DNA of 39,905 bases. It comes from Chara braunii. Lineage: Eukaryota; Streptophyta; Charophyceae; Charales; Characeae. A program made the translations under genes and the position numbers. The number at the start of each line of letters is the position of its first letter. Position 1 is the first letter of the stretch. The notes below the pieces were generated by a model. That model made no database searches. It was not told the origin of the DNA and saw only the letters and a list, made by a program, of their open reading frames with translations. The DNA is taken from positions 3,030,239 to 3,070,143 of the forward strand of contig BFEA01000046.1 of NCBI GenBank assembly GCA_003427395.1. Direction: 5' to 3'. Below, piece after piece: positions 29,541 to 39,905 of the stretch.

Positions 29541-30313
29541 CGCGCCCGGATGTCACGACGACCCACGCACCCTCGACCGCTGACGGAAAGCGGGGATGAA
29601 TGGGAAGTGTCACTTCCAGCAAGCTACTTGGTTCGAGGGATTGACAGGGAATGGAGAGCTGTGACCTTGGGAAAGGACCAGGCCTTCATGATGGTAGAAT
29701 GTTTACGGAGAGGTATGAGGTTCGACAGGGGGCCAGGGGACGATCTGTATGCTGAATTGGGGGTGACAGGGACCGTACACCTACCGGAGATCGGGTGGCA
29801 CATACTAGGAACTGAGATGGCACTAAGACATGGGTTGCTGCCAATATTCTGAAGGGCTGCCAAGATAGTGAACCGGATAGGCCAGGAGATTCGGGGGAGA
29901 AGGAATGTAGGACTGAGATTCGGGTGGAGGTAGGAGGATGGCGAGAGTTCAGGGCCTTGATGACAGGATTGTGGTACCGAGTGCCTCGTTTCATGATAGA
30001 CCTGGTATTCGGCAGCGTCTCAAGGGCAAGAGACTTGGTGGACTCGACCTTAGTCTGGATTCACCACTTGCAGCCACAGACGACGGGGATGTTTTACGAT
30101 GTGTCAGTTAGGCACGGGCCGTTTTGGGGAAACCAGGCCCGTGAACTACTCGAACTCATCGAAATTCTGATATTCGGGTTACCACGCTTGGCGTTTGAGG
30201 AGTATGAACCAATAATTATCAGGGAGATAGAAATGGGACAAAACTACCTTGTGGGGGTGGCCAACCTGTTCGAAGAGTCTGACGAACAGGACAGGCATGA
30301 GGGACCGGCATGA
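29541..30313 (+). pseudogene. accessory ORF E, unknown family (5'-truncated, frameshifted)
   Basis: The close relative of ORF D. Homology begins at GCGCGCCCGGATG, so the first codons present in D (from 7013) are replaced by minisatellite; MSRRPTHPRPLTESGDEWEV remains from ATG 29550. It is open to TGA at 29850 (D has CAA, glutamine), then frameshifted by one lost base near 29920, and open again from 29924 to TGA at 30311. Landmarks: REWRAVTLGKDQAFMMVECL, PEIGWHILGTEMALRHGLLP, RVPRFMIDLVFG, TTGMFYDVSV, HGPFWGNQARELL, IIIREIEMGQNYL and VANLFEES. Its position before gag in both copies shows that this ORF type belongs to the element. Function unknown. Confidence 0.65.
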
Positions 30314-30770
30314 GAAAGTACTGGGAAAAGGCAGCAAGAGTAAAAACTAGAAGCCAAAATGAGGGATTAACTATCTACGGACGGTAATGGTCGGAGTCCT
30401 GTTCTGCCTGGGAACGCGGCAGGAAGGGACTAGGAAGGCCACATCCGTTAAGGACGCTGAGGGTATCCGGGAGCCGGGAAGGCAAAAAGCTACCCTCGAG
30501 AGGAGAGCCACCAACCCTGGATACCGCCTTAGGAACCGAGGCACGGCGGGGACAAAACGCCAAACCTCGGCAGCGAACCTTCCGGTAGAAGAAAGGTAAG
30601 CGGCGCCCTGCTGAGTAGGAAAATGTCAGATAAGTCGTCCAGACTAATATAAGACGGGAAAGCATGGAAATAGACAAGAGTAAGGAGGACCTTAGGGCCT
30701 GGGAGCTAGGGAAGTTGTGAACGACCGGCCGTTTCGCAAAAAAAAATTTCATGTGCAGGGTTAAGAAACG
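30314..30770 (+). other. leader between accessory ORF E and gag, copy 2
   Basis: Aligned with 7796-8262 of copy 1 (ACGCGGCAGGAAGGGACTAG, the A-run, TTTCATGTGCAG). The acceptor-like AG ends at 30758, 12 nt before the gag ATG. No gene. Confidence 0.6.
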
Positions 30771-32420
30771 ATGGCGTCAGAAGAAGAAGTTTGGGACCTG
30801 CGGAGCAAAGGGAGTCAGGGTACGGAAAGGGGTGTGGAACGGAACGAAGGGTCAGTAAGGGACCGAGAATCAGCAATTTCGGAGGGGACCAAGGAAGACG
30901 CGAAGGACCTCTCGACGGGGTAAAGTTCGGGAAAGGCCGGGGGAAGTAAACGAGGGTCTCAAGAAACTAAGGAAGGAAGAGACAAGGAAAGGTCAAGTCC
31001 ACGAAACTCGGATGGGATCATAGCCAAGAAAGCGAAAGTCTCGGATGCCCGGCGCAAGCTGGCAAAAATAGAGAAACGAACCGCAGAGTATAAGGTGAGG
31101 CTTATTGAAGAAATGATGGCGGGGAGCGAAAGGGACCTTCTGGGAGAAGAGCTACGAGAAAAGTGCAGGACTAGCCAGGGCGAAATTAAGCACGGAGGGA
31201 AGGATAGTAGTCACACGAGGACGCCTAGCAAGAAAGGGAAGGAAAAGGGGGACTCCCCGGTTGTAGAAGCGGAGAAAGCTACAAACCCACCTGCCATAGA
31301 CAGTGGCGCTAGCCGCCTGCCTGCCATGCCAAAAGTAATGAAGGGGTGTGACGGACTTTGGGGTCTCAGGAAGATGGTACTAGGATGGTTTGATCCGGAG
31401 GGAACAGCAACAACCAGAGAAAAGTGGAAGGATAGCAAGAAAGGAGAGAGGAATAGCACGGTTGGCGAAACCGGTAGTTCCGATGGCGGGCTCAAGAAAA
31501 TAGTATCCACCCTCACTCGGGCATTGAACAAAAATCAGGGCTACCTCTCGGACGCCAAGAAGAAGCTCACCTTTGATGGGGCGAACATCACCAAATTCCT
31601 GATAAACTACGAGAATCTAGCAACCCTGTTGAAATGGAGCGAGGAAGAAAAGATGGACCACTTAGGGCAACATGTGTCACTAAGCCTAGGAAGAGACATC
31701 ATGGCCATTGTCGCCGCAAGCGTGACCTGGAAAGAGACCCGAAATGAAATGATGAGGAAATATCTAAAGGCGGAGAAAATGGCAACAGAAGCCGAATTGG
31801 TAGTTGTACAGAGGAATAACTATGCGACCTACAACGACTTCCTGAGAGCATTTACCCTAGTAGCGTTACAAATTCCCGGGGTAACGGACCGGATCATGAG
31901 CAAGTATTTCCTCAGACAGTTCTCCGAGTTCGACAAGGATAAGATTTTGTCGGTCTATCAACAGACTAGCAAGTTTAAGTACACAAGGGACGTAACTACA
32001 GTACGATAACAGACCTCGCGGAGAAGACGGTGGTAACTGAGACGTTAGCCTTGCGTAAGGAGGGAGAGGTCATAGGCTTGACCGGAAAGACGGGAGACAA
32101 GGTGAAAAAGGAAATAGAAAGTCTGCACGAACGAGTGCACGGAGTCAATAATAAGCTAGAGAGACTGGAGAATGCACTATTGGTAATGCAAGCGCAAGTT
32201 TCTCGCCCCGCCCTCCCGCCCCAAGAGGCCGTAGTTTCGGCAGCAGTAGCCAACCGAGGATACAGTAGGAAAGATTCGGCCAATGAGCAGTGCCGATATT
32301 GCACGTTGATCGGTCTCTTTGTTCGGACCTGCCCAATACTGAACCACGATATTATGCGACAGAGATGCAGCAGGTCCCTTAAAGGCGAAATTTTCGGACC
32401 CAGGGGAAGCGAATAAATTG
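30771..32420 (+). pseudogene. gag: gag domain, copy 2 (zinc knuckle lost)
   Basis: The frame opens at ATGGCGTCAG and continues to TGA-less 32009 except for TAA at 30921 (copy 1 has GAA). After a frameshift near 32000 it continues from 32030. The capsid-like part is better preserved than in copy 1 (ITKFLINYENLATLLKW, MDHLGQHVSLSLGRDI, FLRAFTLVALQIPGVTDRIM, YFLRQFSEFDKDKILS). The heptad-like ESLHERVHGVNNKLERLENA segment follows. The knuckle at 32291-32332 reads C-X2-C-X4-L-X4-C: the histidine is replaced by leucine, so zinc binding would be lost. A further one-base shift near 32410 ends the frame. It would have formed the particle and bound the genomic RNA. Confidence 0.75.
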
Positions 32421-34025
32421 GAATTCGCGAGGTGGGATGCGGCGTGCCGTCATCATCCTGAATAACATGGATATAGCCGTCGTAGAAGCCAAGCCAGTAG
32501 TCGACATTGTTTGGGATCAGCCACGGGGTCGCGGACCACAAGTCAATTTCATCTTAGAAAGTAATGGGCAAGATAGGGTAAACATTACCACCCGGCGGGC
32601 AGGGGCGGAAAATAAACTTACTCGAGATACGGTAATGGAGGAGGTTGCGGGAACCAGTATGGATCAAGGTGAGCCCGAGACCGGGGAGCCGGAAAAGTCT
32701 ACGGGAAAGCAAGGGAGGAGGAACCGATAGACAAAGCCACGGCGGCAAATAAGAAGTTTAGGTACCAAATCCCGATCCTGACCACGCCAGAAATCGACGA
32801 TACCCTGAGTAAATTACTGGGTACCATGATATTCGTATCCTTTCAGACAATGCTGCAAGCAAGCCTGAAATTGCTTAAAGGACTCAGCCAACTGCTAACA
32901 TGCAGACGCGTAGAGGTAGAAGAGGCTCCGGAACAACAGGAACAGGAGACGGAGGAGGCTGAGGCACCGCAAGGGGTCGCCAACCTCCAGAGGATTCCAG
33001 GAGACTTGGAAGACCTGGAAAAGACCTTTGCGGACATCCGCCTAAACCTACTAGACCGAGAAGGCGGCGAGGTCATGAGGGCCCCTCCCGGAACGAGGCT
33101 CAACTTCCATGCACTACCCGTAGGGAAGTTGAAAGCCCAGATCGGGACTCATCACAGAGATGCATTAGTGGATGGAGGTGCGGAAATTACCCTCATACGA
33201 AGAGACTTCGCAACAGTTACGGGTTGTATGGTAAACAAGGAAGTGACAGGGAGTATCCGGGGAGCCGCCGGGGAAATTCCCTTTGAGGGGTATGTCACGA
33301 AATGCGCAGTTAAGGCAGGAATCAGGGAGTCGATCTGGTAATTTCAGCGCATGACTGTGATGGAAGAAATTGACCATGACATAATCCTCGGGAGACCATA
33401 ATGCGCTAATGTAGAAATGATAGGCATGCATCTGCACGATGGCACGTACATGGTAGACATAGAGGATCCAGTGACCGGCCGGGGAGAGCTCCTCCGACAC
33501 CTCGGGACCGGAGGGGACCCTCCGAAGGGGAAGTTGGCAACCTGGTCGCCAACGTTCGAAGATAGTGCCTGCAAAGGAGCATTCACTCGGATGGAAGGCA
33601 TGAGTGAAAGAATGAAAATCATGATTGAGGAGGTCTTTAGCAAAAAGGAGTGGATCAAGATAGGTCTTGCCCTGAAGAAAAGGAGGCAAGAAGACGAGGT
33701 CCTAGGGGTCATGGTGACAGAGAAGGAACCGGAAGTTAAACTCGGGGTCAGCCTGCCTAAATTGAAGGAGAGTCGAAAGGAAACACCGAACGTAATGCTC
33801 GGAATTCCGAACCTGCTGCAACTTATTACGGCTATCAAGTACCACAAAGTAGGAGTGGACCCGACAACGCTTGCCAAATTCGAGGATGAGGTCTGAAAAG
33901 GCTACTGTCTGAACGGGAAGATAGTCTGTATTCAGCCCCATGTCACAGAGGTAGCAAGGCCGATCCTAATCGTTCATTTTTTAGAAGAACGATCCCAGAA
34001 GGAAGTGTTCGAAAGTACAAGCCGA
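32421..34025 (+). pseudogene. pol: pol: retropepsin-like protease and linkers, copy 2
   Basis: Counterpart of 9901-11515. The loop reads VDGGAEITLIRRDF with the aspartate at 33171; as in copy 1 the second position is glycine rather than serine or threonine. The ILGRP motif follows at about 33385. Lesions: a one-base loss near 32690, TAA at 33339, TAA at 33399 (copy 1 has TGG) and TGA at 33894 (copy 1 has CGA). The acidic EEAPEQQEQETEEAEAP linker before the core and KKEWIKIGLALKKRRQEDE after it are conserved with copy 1. Confidence 0.65.
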
Positions 34026-35280
34026 TAGGGAAGAAAGCCAAACCGGTCTCGATCCTAGTAGAAATATCAAAGGAGGAGGCCATGGAGAAAGAGGAAGAAA
34101 TCTTGCGGATAATAAGGGAGAGGCGAGCAGCGGAAGGGCATCGGATACCCGATGAGGTAGCAGACACCATGAAAATAGGGGTAGATGGGTTCCTAACGAC
34201 GGAGGAGACCCAATTGATAAGGAAAGCGTGCCAAGAGTTTCATTTGGCATTTGCCTTCAATGACCATCAGAAAGGTCGATTAAATGCAAAACTAATCTCC
34301 CCCGTTAGGATCCACACAATGGAACATGAGTGTTGAAACGACAAAGGGTCTACCTACGAGTTCGGAATTGCAGCAGAGATCACCGAACTGCTCAGAGCCA
34401 AGATAGATTCGTCTGTGGCCGAACCCATGACATCCCCCTACGCGAATAAGTGGTTTGTCTTTCGGAAGCCCAACAAGACGCTCAGATGGATCTAAGATTT
34501 GCAGAAGCTGAATGCGATAACAATCCGGGATGCGGGATCGCTTCCTCATGCCGATCTGCTAGCAGAATCTCACGCTGAGTGAAGCATTTACTCCCTGGTA
34601 AATTTGTATTCAGGCTATGACCAACTGCCGCTCGATGCCAGGGATAGACCATACACCGTCATGCACACCCCTGTAGGGCAGCTGCAGATGCAAGTGACCC
34701 CTATGGGTTTTACAAACGTTGTGGCAGAAGCACAAAGGAGGATGCTTGCGGTAGCTGGGGACACATTCCCGAAAAAATGCGAGCCGTATATAAACAACAA
34801 TCCCATAAAAGGTGCGCAGAACAAAGACGAGACAGAGGTCCAACCGGGGGTGCGCAAGTTCATCTGGGATCACCTACAGGATATCAAGGACCTACTCAGC
34901 GGTTCCTAGTATATAATATCACCGCAAGCGGACCAAAGAGCATCCTGACGGTCCCAGAAGTGACCATACTGGGATTTTGCTATGGGGCCTATGGGAGGAA
35001 GCCGGACCTGGCAAAGACGGATAAGATCTCTCAATGGCCAACACCCTTGCGCACCACAACGGAAGTACGAACCTTCCTAGGGGTGGTTGGATTCTAGAGG
35101 ATCTTTATCAAAGGCTTTGCCAAAATTGTCGAGCCCATCTGTGTGATGATTAGAGATGGAGGGACTATGGAATTGACCGAGGACAGAGAAGCAGCGGTTC
35201 AAACCCTCAAAGACATCCTGTCCTCTGATCAAGTCACCTTGGCAGTGCCCTGCTTCAACGACGAGGTGGGACGACCCTTT
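34026..35280 (+). pseudogene. pol: pol: reverse transcriptase, copy 2 (catalytic aspartates replaced)
   Basis: Counterpart of 11516-12760. Blocks FRKPNKTLRWI, LVNLYSGYDQLPLDARDRPY, VTPMGFTNVVAEAQRRML and YINNNPIKGAQ are recognisable, but the first catalytic aspartate is asparagine (AAT, 34601) and the paired ones are both asparagine (AACAAC, 34793-34798), where copy 1 has D, D and D. Stops: TGA 34334 (TGG in copy 1), TAA about 34493 (CAG), TGA about 34580 (CGA) and TAG about 35096 (TGG). One base is missing near 34895. The thumb/connection region (TILGFCYGAYGRKPDLAKTD, TFLGVVGF) is otherwise conserved. Enzymatically dead by two independent routes. Confidence 0.85.
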
Positions 35281-35690
35281 ATTCTGGAAACAGATAGAGG
35301 ACCATTGGCGGTAGGAGGGGTCCTGATACAAAGGAGCGAGGAAGGCAGAGAAAGACCTATCAGATTCGATAGTAGGACCCTGAATTCGGCAGAACGGCTA
35401 TACTCCCAGTTCAAGAAAGAGGTCTTAGCCATTCTACATTGCCTTAAGACTTTTCAGGCATACCTGTTCGGAAGACGGTTTATCTTGAGAATCGATCCGA
35501 CCAATGTCGTCGGGGCATTAAAGAACTATAAACCTATAGACCCGACCGTTGGGAGATGGATAGGCTTTATCTGGCAGTTCGACTACAAGGTCGAGCGAAT
35601 TGCCGAGCTCCTGAATAGGGCAGACGGGCTAAGTCGGGTTCGCATCACGCCGGAAGGAACAGAGGACGCGCAACCAATCGACGCTTTCCT
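35281..35690 (+). pseudogene. pol: pol: RNase H domain, copy 2
   Basis: Open within the long frame 35143-36018. The D-E-D-D residues are all present (ETDRG, FKKEVLAI, RIDPTNV, NRADGLSR). The only visible change near the active site is ETDGG to ETDRG. It shares YSQFKKEVLAILHCLKTFQA and IWQFDYKVERIA with copy 1. The domain is intact, but it lies in a dead polyprotein. Confidence 0.85.
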
Positions 35691-37296
35691 GGAAGACAAA
35701 GGAGGAACCCTCGTCACGGATAATGAGATGATGAACTTTGCTTGTACACCAGGACAGTTGTTGATTCAGACCCTGGAAAAAGGGACGCCTGCCGTAGTTG
35801 CGGAACTTAGGGAAGGGTCAATCACCACGATTAGACGGAAAGATGAGAAGGATTCGTGGGGGGCAACAGTCGGACCAAAAGAGGAGCTGATGGCGATGGC
35901 CGTTGAAGGAGGTTGGGACGCAGTGATGTGCCTAGTGGAGTCCTGGACACAAAAGGAACGGCAGTATCTGGTAAGTCAGAATCAGGAAAAGCGAGATACG
36001 GACCAGGAAGGACAATAATTTTTCCTCATACAAAGGTATGACGACATCTTTCGAGAGATCGGCCTGTTACTTATAGGGAACAAGCAACCTATGGAAGTTA
36101 GCCCCAGGGCAAGGGAGGAAGCAGAAAAGTATGTTTTAAGGAACGACCATCTGTTCAAGAAGGAAGAAGGAATGACACCTAGGCGAGTTGTGTGCGGAAG
36201 GTCTAGGCAGTTGGACGTAATACAAGCAATGCATGATGGATTAGCCGGAGGGTACCGGTCATCGAAAGGGACCCTTGTAAAAATTGCGCCGCTTTACTTC
36301 TGGCCAGGCATGGCGGGTATGGTGGTCACTTACTGTCAAACATGCCTAATTTGCCAAGAAAGAAGCTCTGCGGGTGTCTTTGAGCCTCTTAGACCTACTC
36401 GGGTGCTGGGGCCGGGATATCTGATCCATCTTGACCTCGCAGTCATGCCCGTATCGACAGACGGATACAGGTATATCTTGGATGCAAGAGACAACCTCAG
36501 CGGTTACGTAGAGGCAGTGGCGCTTAAAAGAAAGACGGGGAAGGGAGTGGTCGACTGGATAGCAGACTTCTCCCTAAGGCACCCCTTCATCCGAAGGTTC
36601 ATAGCCGATAATGGGATGAAGTTCGTAAACTACGACGTGTTGAGCAGGCTTAAGACGTTGTGCGTACCTATCAAGATCATCGAGCAATACCATCCTGAGG
36701 CCAACGCACCTGTAGAATGGGGGCACCGGACCTTGACAAACACAATCACTAAGTTGGCGGCAGACCATCTGGGGAATTGGCCTCGGTACCTTAAGCAGGC
36801 GGTCTTCTTGGAGAACATGGCGCCGAAAAGGACGACCGAATGCGTTCCGGCAAAACTCTGGTATGAAAGGGAGATTGATTTTTCAGTGGAAGCATTGGTA
36901 CCCACCTGGAATAGGCTAGATGACAATCCGCACATGTCTATGGAAGAAGTAATCACCACACGATGCCAACAGGTCCTTAGAAATGAGGAAGCCTTGGAGG
37001 ATGTTGTTAAGCAGGTAATGGATAGTCGAATGAGGGACAAAGTAAGGTGGGACCAGGTCAAGAACATCTGCAAGGAGCCGCTCCAGGTGGGGGAAATGGT
37101 ATTAGTTAGGAACTCGACTCTTGAAAGCACATGGTCATGACAACTGGGAAGGAGATTCAAAGGCCCCTACTGGGTCGCTAAGCGGGTGGGGTTGAACACC
37201 TTTGAACTTGAAGATCTTGATGGTACTGGGATAAAAGGGTCATTCCCGGGACAAAGATTGGTCAGGTTTTTTAGCCGGGATCCAGTGGAGCAATAG
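35691..37296 (+). pseudogene. pol: pol: integrase and upstream linker, copy 2
   Basis: The linker is open to TAA at 36016 after a small deletion. The integrase is open from about 36028 (ATG 36091) to TGA at 37138, then readable to its natural TAG at 37294. The zinc-binding pair is damaged: HDGLAGGY has tyrosine (TAC, 36253) for the second histidine (CAC in copy 1), while CQTC is intact. The triad aspartate (36433), aspartate (36607, ADNGMKF) and glutamate (36715, PVEWGH) is kept, with 35 residues between the last two. The RFKGPYWVAKRV block is the GPY/F module. No chromodomain follows. Confidence 0.85.
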
Positions 37297-37783
37297 TTGC
37301 AAGAAGCTTAGGACAAGGAAGCAGGGGAATTGACAACTTGAAAGGCAGGCAGCTGACCGTAATCCTGTACCGTTCCTCTACGGAAGTGATCATGACTGCA
37401 GGAGCTGTTTGTTTTTTTTGTGTTTTCCTCCCTTTTCTTTTGGGGGCATAGGGTGACTGCATGGGCTGAATATCGATGGGGTTGGGAGTCTGGAACAATG
37501 TATCATAGTTTTTATGGGATAATGTTGGGACTGCCTATATGGGCTACCTATGCGCTAGGACAATATACCATAGTTTTTGTGGGATAATGGGACCGCCACT
37601 TATGCCATCACTCGGAAAGTACTACCAATCATATGGGGGCGGTCAAAGGTTCTAAGGAGTGAGCCTGCAAATTCGCTATGGGAGTGAGAGGGAATGTGTG
37701 TGTATGGGGGTTGCTGTGTTTTTTCCTTGTTATGTATGCACAGGACTAGAAAGAAAAGAAAAAAACAGCAAAAATAGATAAAG
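37297..37783 (+). other. spacer between pol and the third ORF, copy 2
   Basis: No gene. It holds an internal duplication (CAATGTATCATAGTTTTTAT and CAATATACCATAGTTTTTGT, each followed by GGGATAATG). It ends with a good acceptor-like site, TTTTTTCCTTGTTATGTATG then CACAG ending at 37743, 40 nt before the third ORF start. Confidence 0.55.
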
Positions 37784-38573
37784 ATGGAATTCGGGAACGA
37801 GAACGACAGCAACATCATCAACAGGCCCATCGAGGAACAAGGGACAAGACCGGCTGGGAAACCAAGTACCAGAAAGAGAAAGTTGTATGCGGGATTTGAC
37901 TTCAACTTGGTCGTAGGCAGGGGAGGAAGAAAGCAGGGAACCAGGGGGCCCTCTTAAAGAAGGGGAAAAGGTATACGTTCCATCTGAGAGTGAAAGCGAG
38001 GGGGAGAATGCGAGCCTAGGGAAAGGGCAGGAACCGGACAAGGGGGAGAGCCAGAGCCCTACCTGGGAAGGCGCCGAAACTAGTGAACAACATGTATGGC
38101 ATGAGGACGTATGTGATGAAAGGCTTCACCCCCATGAGCCAGAGGAACGTGAGGAAGAGTGTAGCCCTATTCGAGATAGCAGCAGCGACGAAAATGGGGA
38201 AGAGCCTAACGAAGTCATAGACATCAGCAGTGGGGAGGAGGCCGAAGAGGTCAAAACGCCGATGGAAGAAGTACGGCCAAGGGATAAGGATCCGGAGGAT
38301 GACAATGAGAAATGGATACGAGAGTTTGGGCCGAATTGTAACCACTGGTTTGACCAGTGGACTAGTATCATGAGGCATTACTGGGCATTGAAAGCACAGG
38401 AAAAACTGATCAAGGGGGAAGAGATAACCCCAACAACCTTCCTCACAGAAGGGGCGCATGTGGACCTACAAAGGACGAAGAGGAGGACTCAGAGGGAATT
38501 AAATGTCCGCGCAAGGCAGGCCCAACGCAAAGCAACTGAGCAACAGAGAGATAGTGGACGTGAAAGAGACTAG
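37784..38573 (+). pseudogene. third ORF downstream of integrase, copy 2
   Basis: Starts ATGGAATTCGGG. It reaches TAA at 37955 after GPS, then continues in a shifted frame to TAG at 38571, about 260 residues in all. N-terminal STRKRKLYAGFDFNLV (nuclear-localisation-like), a long acidic low-complexity region, then NEVIDISSGEEAEE, the conserved KWIREFG with FDQWTSI, followed by RHYWALKAQEKLIKGEEITP and a basic, coiled-coil-like tail (TKRRTQRELNVRARQAQRKA). The conserved points shared with copy 1 (RKRKLY, EVI.ISS, KWIREFG, FDQW.SI) argue that it was under selection as protein. No envelope features are present. Family not recognised; an acidic nuclear or nucleic-acid-associated accessory protein is only a guess. 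Confidence 0.6.
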
Positions 38574-39464
38574 CCTTAGTCAAGCAAAAAAAATGGGGGG
38601 GGGAGAAGGAAAGGATACCTGGAACAGGCAAGACTGTGCTGCTGATTTTTGCATGCGAATTCCTCGAAATAGACCGCAATGGGATGGCTTTCTGTTCTAG
38701 AAATGGCTAAGGGTTGGGTAGGTAGTGCTACTTTGTGTGATTACTTGCTTCTTCAAAAGAACTTGAGGGTCGATGAGCTTGAGACCAGAACTGTGAAAGG
38801 TCGACTTTGTTCAGGGAAGGGGGTACTTAGGTGAGACAAGACTGTGAGGTTGCTCTTATAATTTGAATTCCTAGAAGCGAACTACTACATGAGTGCTCGC
38901 ATTGGCTAGCTAAAGCCACTTCGCATAAGTACTTGCTCCTTTGGGAAACTTGAGGATCGATGAGATTGAGACAAAACCTGTGAATGGTTGACTCTGTTTG
39001 GGGAGAGCAAAAGGGAAAGGGAATTGTCGAGATTGAAGAAAGTTTATGGCAAAAGTGTTTTGTGAAATATGTACCCTCGGTCGAATGAGTTATGACATAA
39101 GTTCTGAGAGAGGTTATGGGACCTATGGGTAAAGAGGCACGAGAATCCTCTTCCCTAGGAGCCTAATCCAACCAGTCGCAAACAAGCCCAGAATAGCGAA
39201 AAACATGAGAGGTCAGAAAGAGAGAAAATAGTGATGGCACACACTCCCTTCGCTATGGTTGAACGATCGGGTGAGCTAGTGCTGCTTGGGGTTGCGGGCC
39301 TCAACTCGAGCTCTAGACGCTAAGTCGGATGTATGCATGGACATGAGAATGATGTTGACATGAGACAAAGGAAAAGGCACGCGTAAAACCCAAGAAGATG
39401 GCCACCTCCTAACCCCTGAGACAGAAATAGGATACGTGTCCTCGAGGCCCACCCCCTCGGGCGC
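38574..39464 (+). other. 3' region after the third ORF, copy 2
   Basis: Gene-free. The block TAGAAATGGCTAAGGG, then TAGTGCTACTTTGTGTGATT and ACTTGCTTC is followed at about 180 bp by a second version (38873-38945), a local tandem duplication also hinted at in copy 1. The tail from 39250 (TAGTGCTGCTTGGGGTTG, GTGTCCTCGAGGCCCACCCC) matches 16558-16750 of copy 1. Confidence 0.55.
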
Positions 39465-39680
39465 TAACATTGAAATGAATAAGGACGGTCCTGACAAGGT
39501 TGGCCGGTTGGAATGGATAAGAATGATCCTAACCAGGCTGTTCGAACTGAGAATGGAACGGAATGACCCTAACCAGGCTATTCCACTTGAGAATGGATGA
39601 GAACGGTCTTAACCAGGCCGTTCGACTTGAGAATGGAAAATAATGACCCTAACCAGGTTGTTCGGAAATGGCCCCTCACA
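39465..39680. repeat. short degenerate tandem repeat in element 3' part, copy 2
   Basis: Units with GGATAAGAATGATCCTAACC and AGGCTGTTCGA recur about five times, one more than at the homologous 16745-16935, so the array has changed in number since the copies separated. From 39681 to the window end there is only the start of the next purine-rich stretch. Confidence 0.75.
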
Positions 39681-39905
39681 AGGGTCATTTCTTTTGGAAT
39701 AGGCACTGGGGTCCCCTGCAAGAATTGATTCAGAGATGTTGATTGAGAAAGAGTTGGAATGCGCACTGTGAGATGGAAAAGTCCGGTGGGTTGATCATTG
39801 AAATAGCCATGAGGGTGCATGGGAGAAAGGGGCGTATTGGAAAGAGAAAGGCAGGATAAAGAAGGACGGGCCTCAAGATGAGAAGGGAATAGACCGTTGG
39901 GACGT

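Larger units (their letters stand above)
29541..39905 (+). mobile_element. Ty3/gypsy-like LTR retroelement, copy 2 (5'-truncated, runs off the window)
   Basis: Collinear with copy 1 from 7025 to about 17.3 kb, with nearly equal length. Content: accessory ORF E, leader, gag, protease, RT, RNase H, integrase, third ORF and 3' part with the same small repeats. The equivalents of accessory ORFs A-C are absent: the left end is the minisatellite junction at 29540, four codons into the D/E-type ORF. It is heavily mutated and cannot be autonomous: RT active-site aspartates are lost, several stops and frameshifts are present, and the zinc-binding residues of gag and integrase are hit. No LTR is visible within the window. 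Confidence 0.85.

Overview
The window is a repeat-dense eukaryotic nuclear segment with no confident host gene, tRNA or rRNA. It is dominated by two decayed, same-strand copies of one large Ty3/gypsy-type LTR retroelement, plus several unrelated tandem arrays and two small DNA-transposon-like insertions. The RNase H and integrase sequences remind me of the large gypsy-like families annotated in the charophyte alga Chara braunii, so a large repeat-rich streptophyte genome is my best guess; this is from memory and untested. Runs of N (29080-29298) and scattered N (9637-9770) show a draft assembly.

Layout. 1-740: 53-bp minisatellite. 741-3772: unassigned. 3773-about 17311: retroelement copy 1, made of four tandem diverged accessory ORFs (A 3773-4585, B 4641-5396, C 5518-6864, D 7013-7795), a fused gag-pol (8263-14783; gag, CCHC knuckle, protease, RT, RNase H, integrase), a third acidic ORF (15155-15670) and a long repeat-bearing 3' part. 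ORF C is split by a 565-bp hAT-like element with an exact 8-bp target duplication. 17312-23950: two polypurine-tract/LTR-start-like motifs (18146 and 19668), minisatellites, many hairpins and a TATA box (23546), possibly a very long LTR. 23968-27880: a TTC microsatellite, a 173-174-bp array split by a 0.4-kb insertion, and a 91-bp array with higher-order structure. 27881-28824: unassigned. 28825-29540: the 53-bp minisatellite again, with a gap. 29541-39905: copy 2 (accessory ORF E, gag-pol, third ORF, 3' part), running off the window.

Copies 1 and 2 are collinear for about 10.3 kb (7025-17.3 kb against 29541-39905). This fixes the unit as accessory ORF, then gag-pol, then third ORF, all one strand. 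Gag would form particles, protease would mature the polyprotein, RT/RNase H would copy the RNA and integrase would insert the DNA. The accessory ORFs and the third ORF have no function I can name. 3'-splice-site-like sequences lie 11-46 nt before ORF starts, suggesting separate spliced messages. Both copies are dead as they stand: multiple stops and frameshifts, many of them C-to-T or G-to-A, and copy 2 has all three RT catalytic aspartates changed to asparagine, although both keep the integrase D,D35E triad. I could not define matching LTRs or a primer-binding site, so element ends are provisional.
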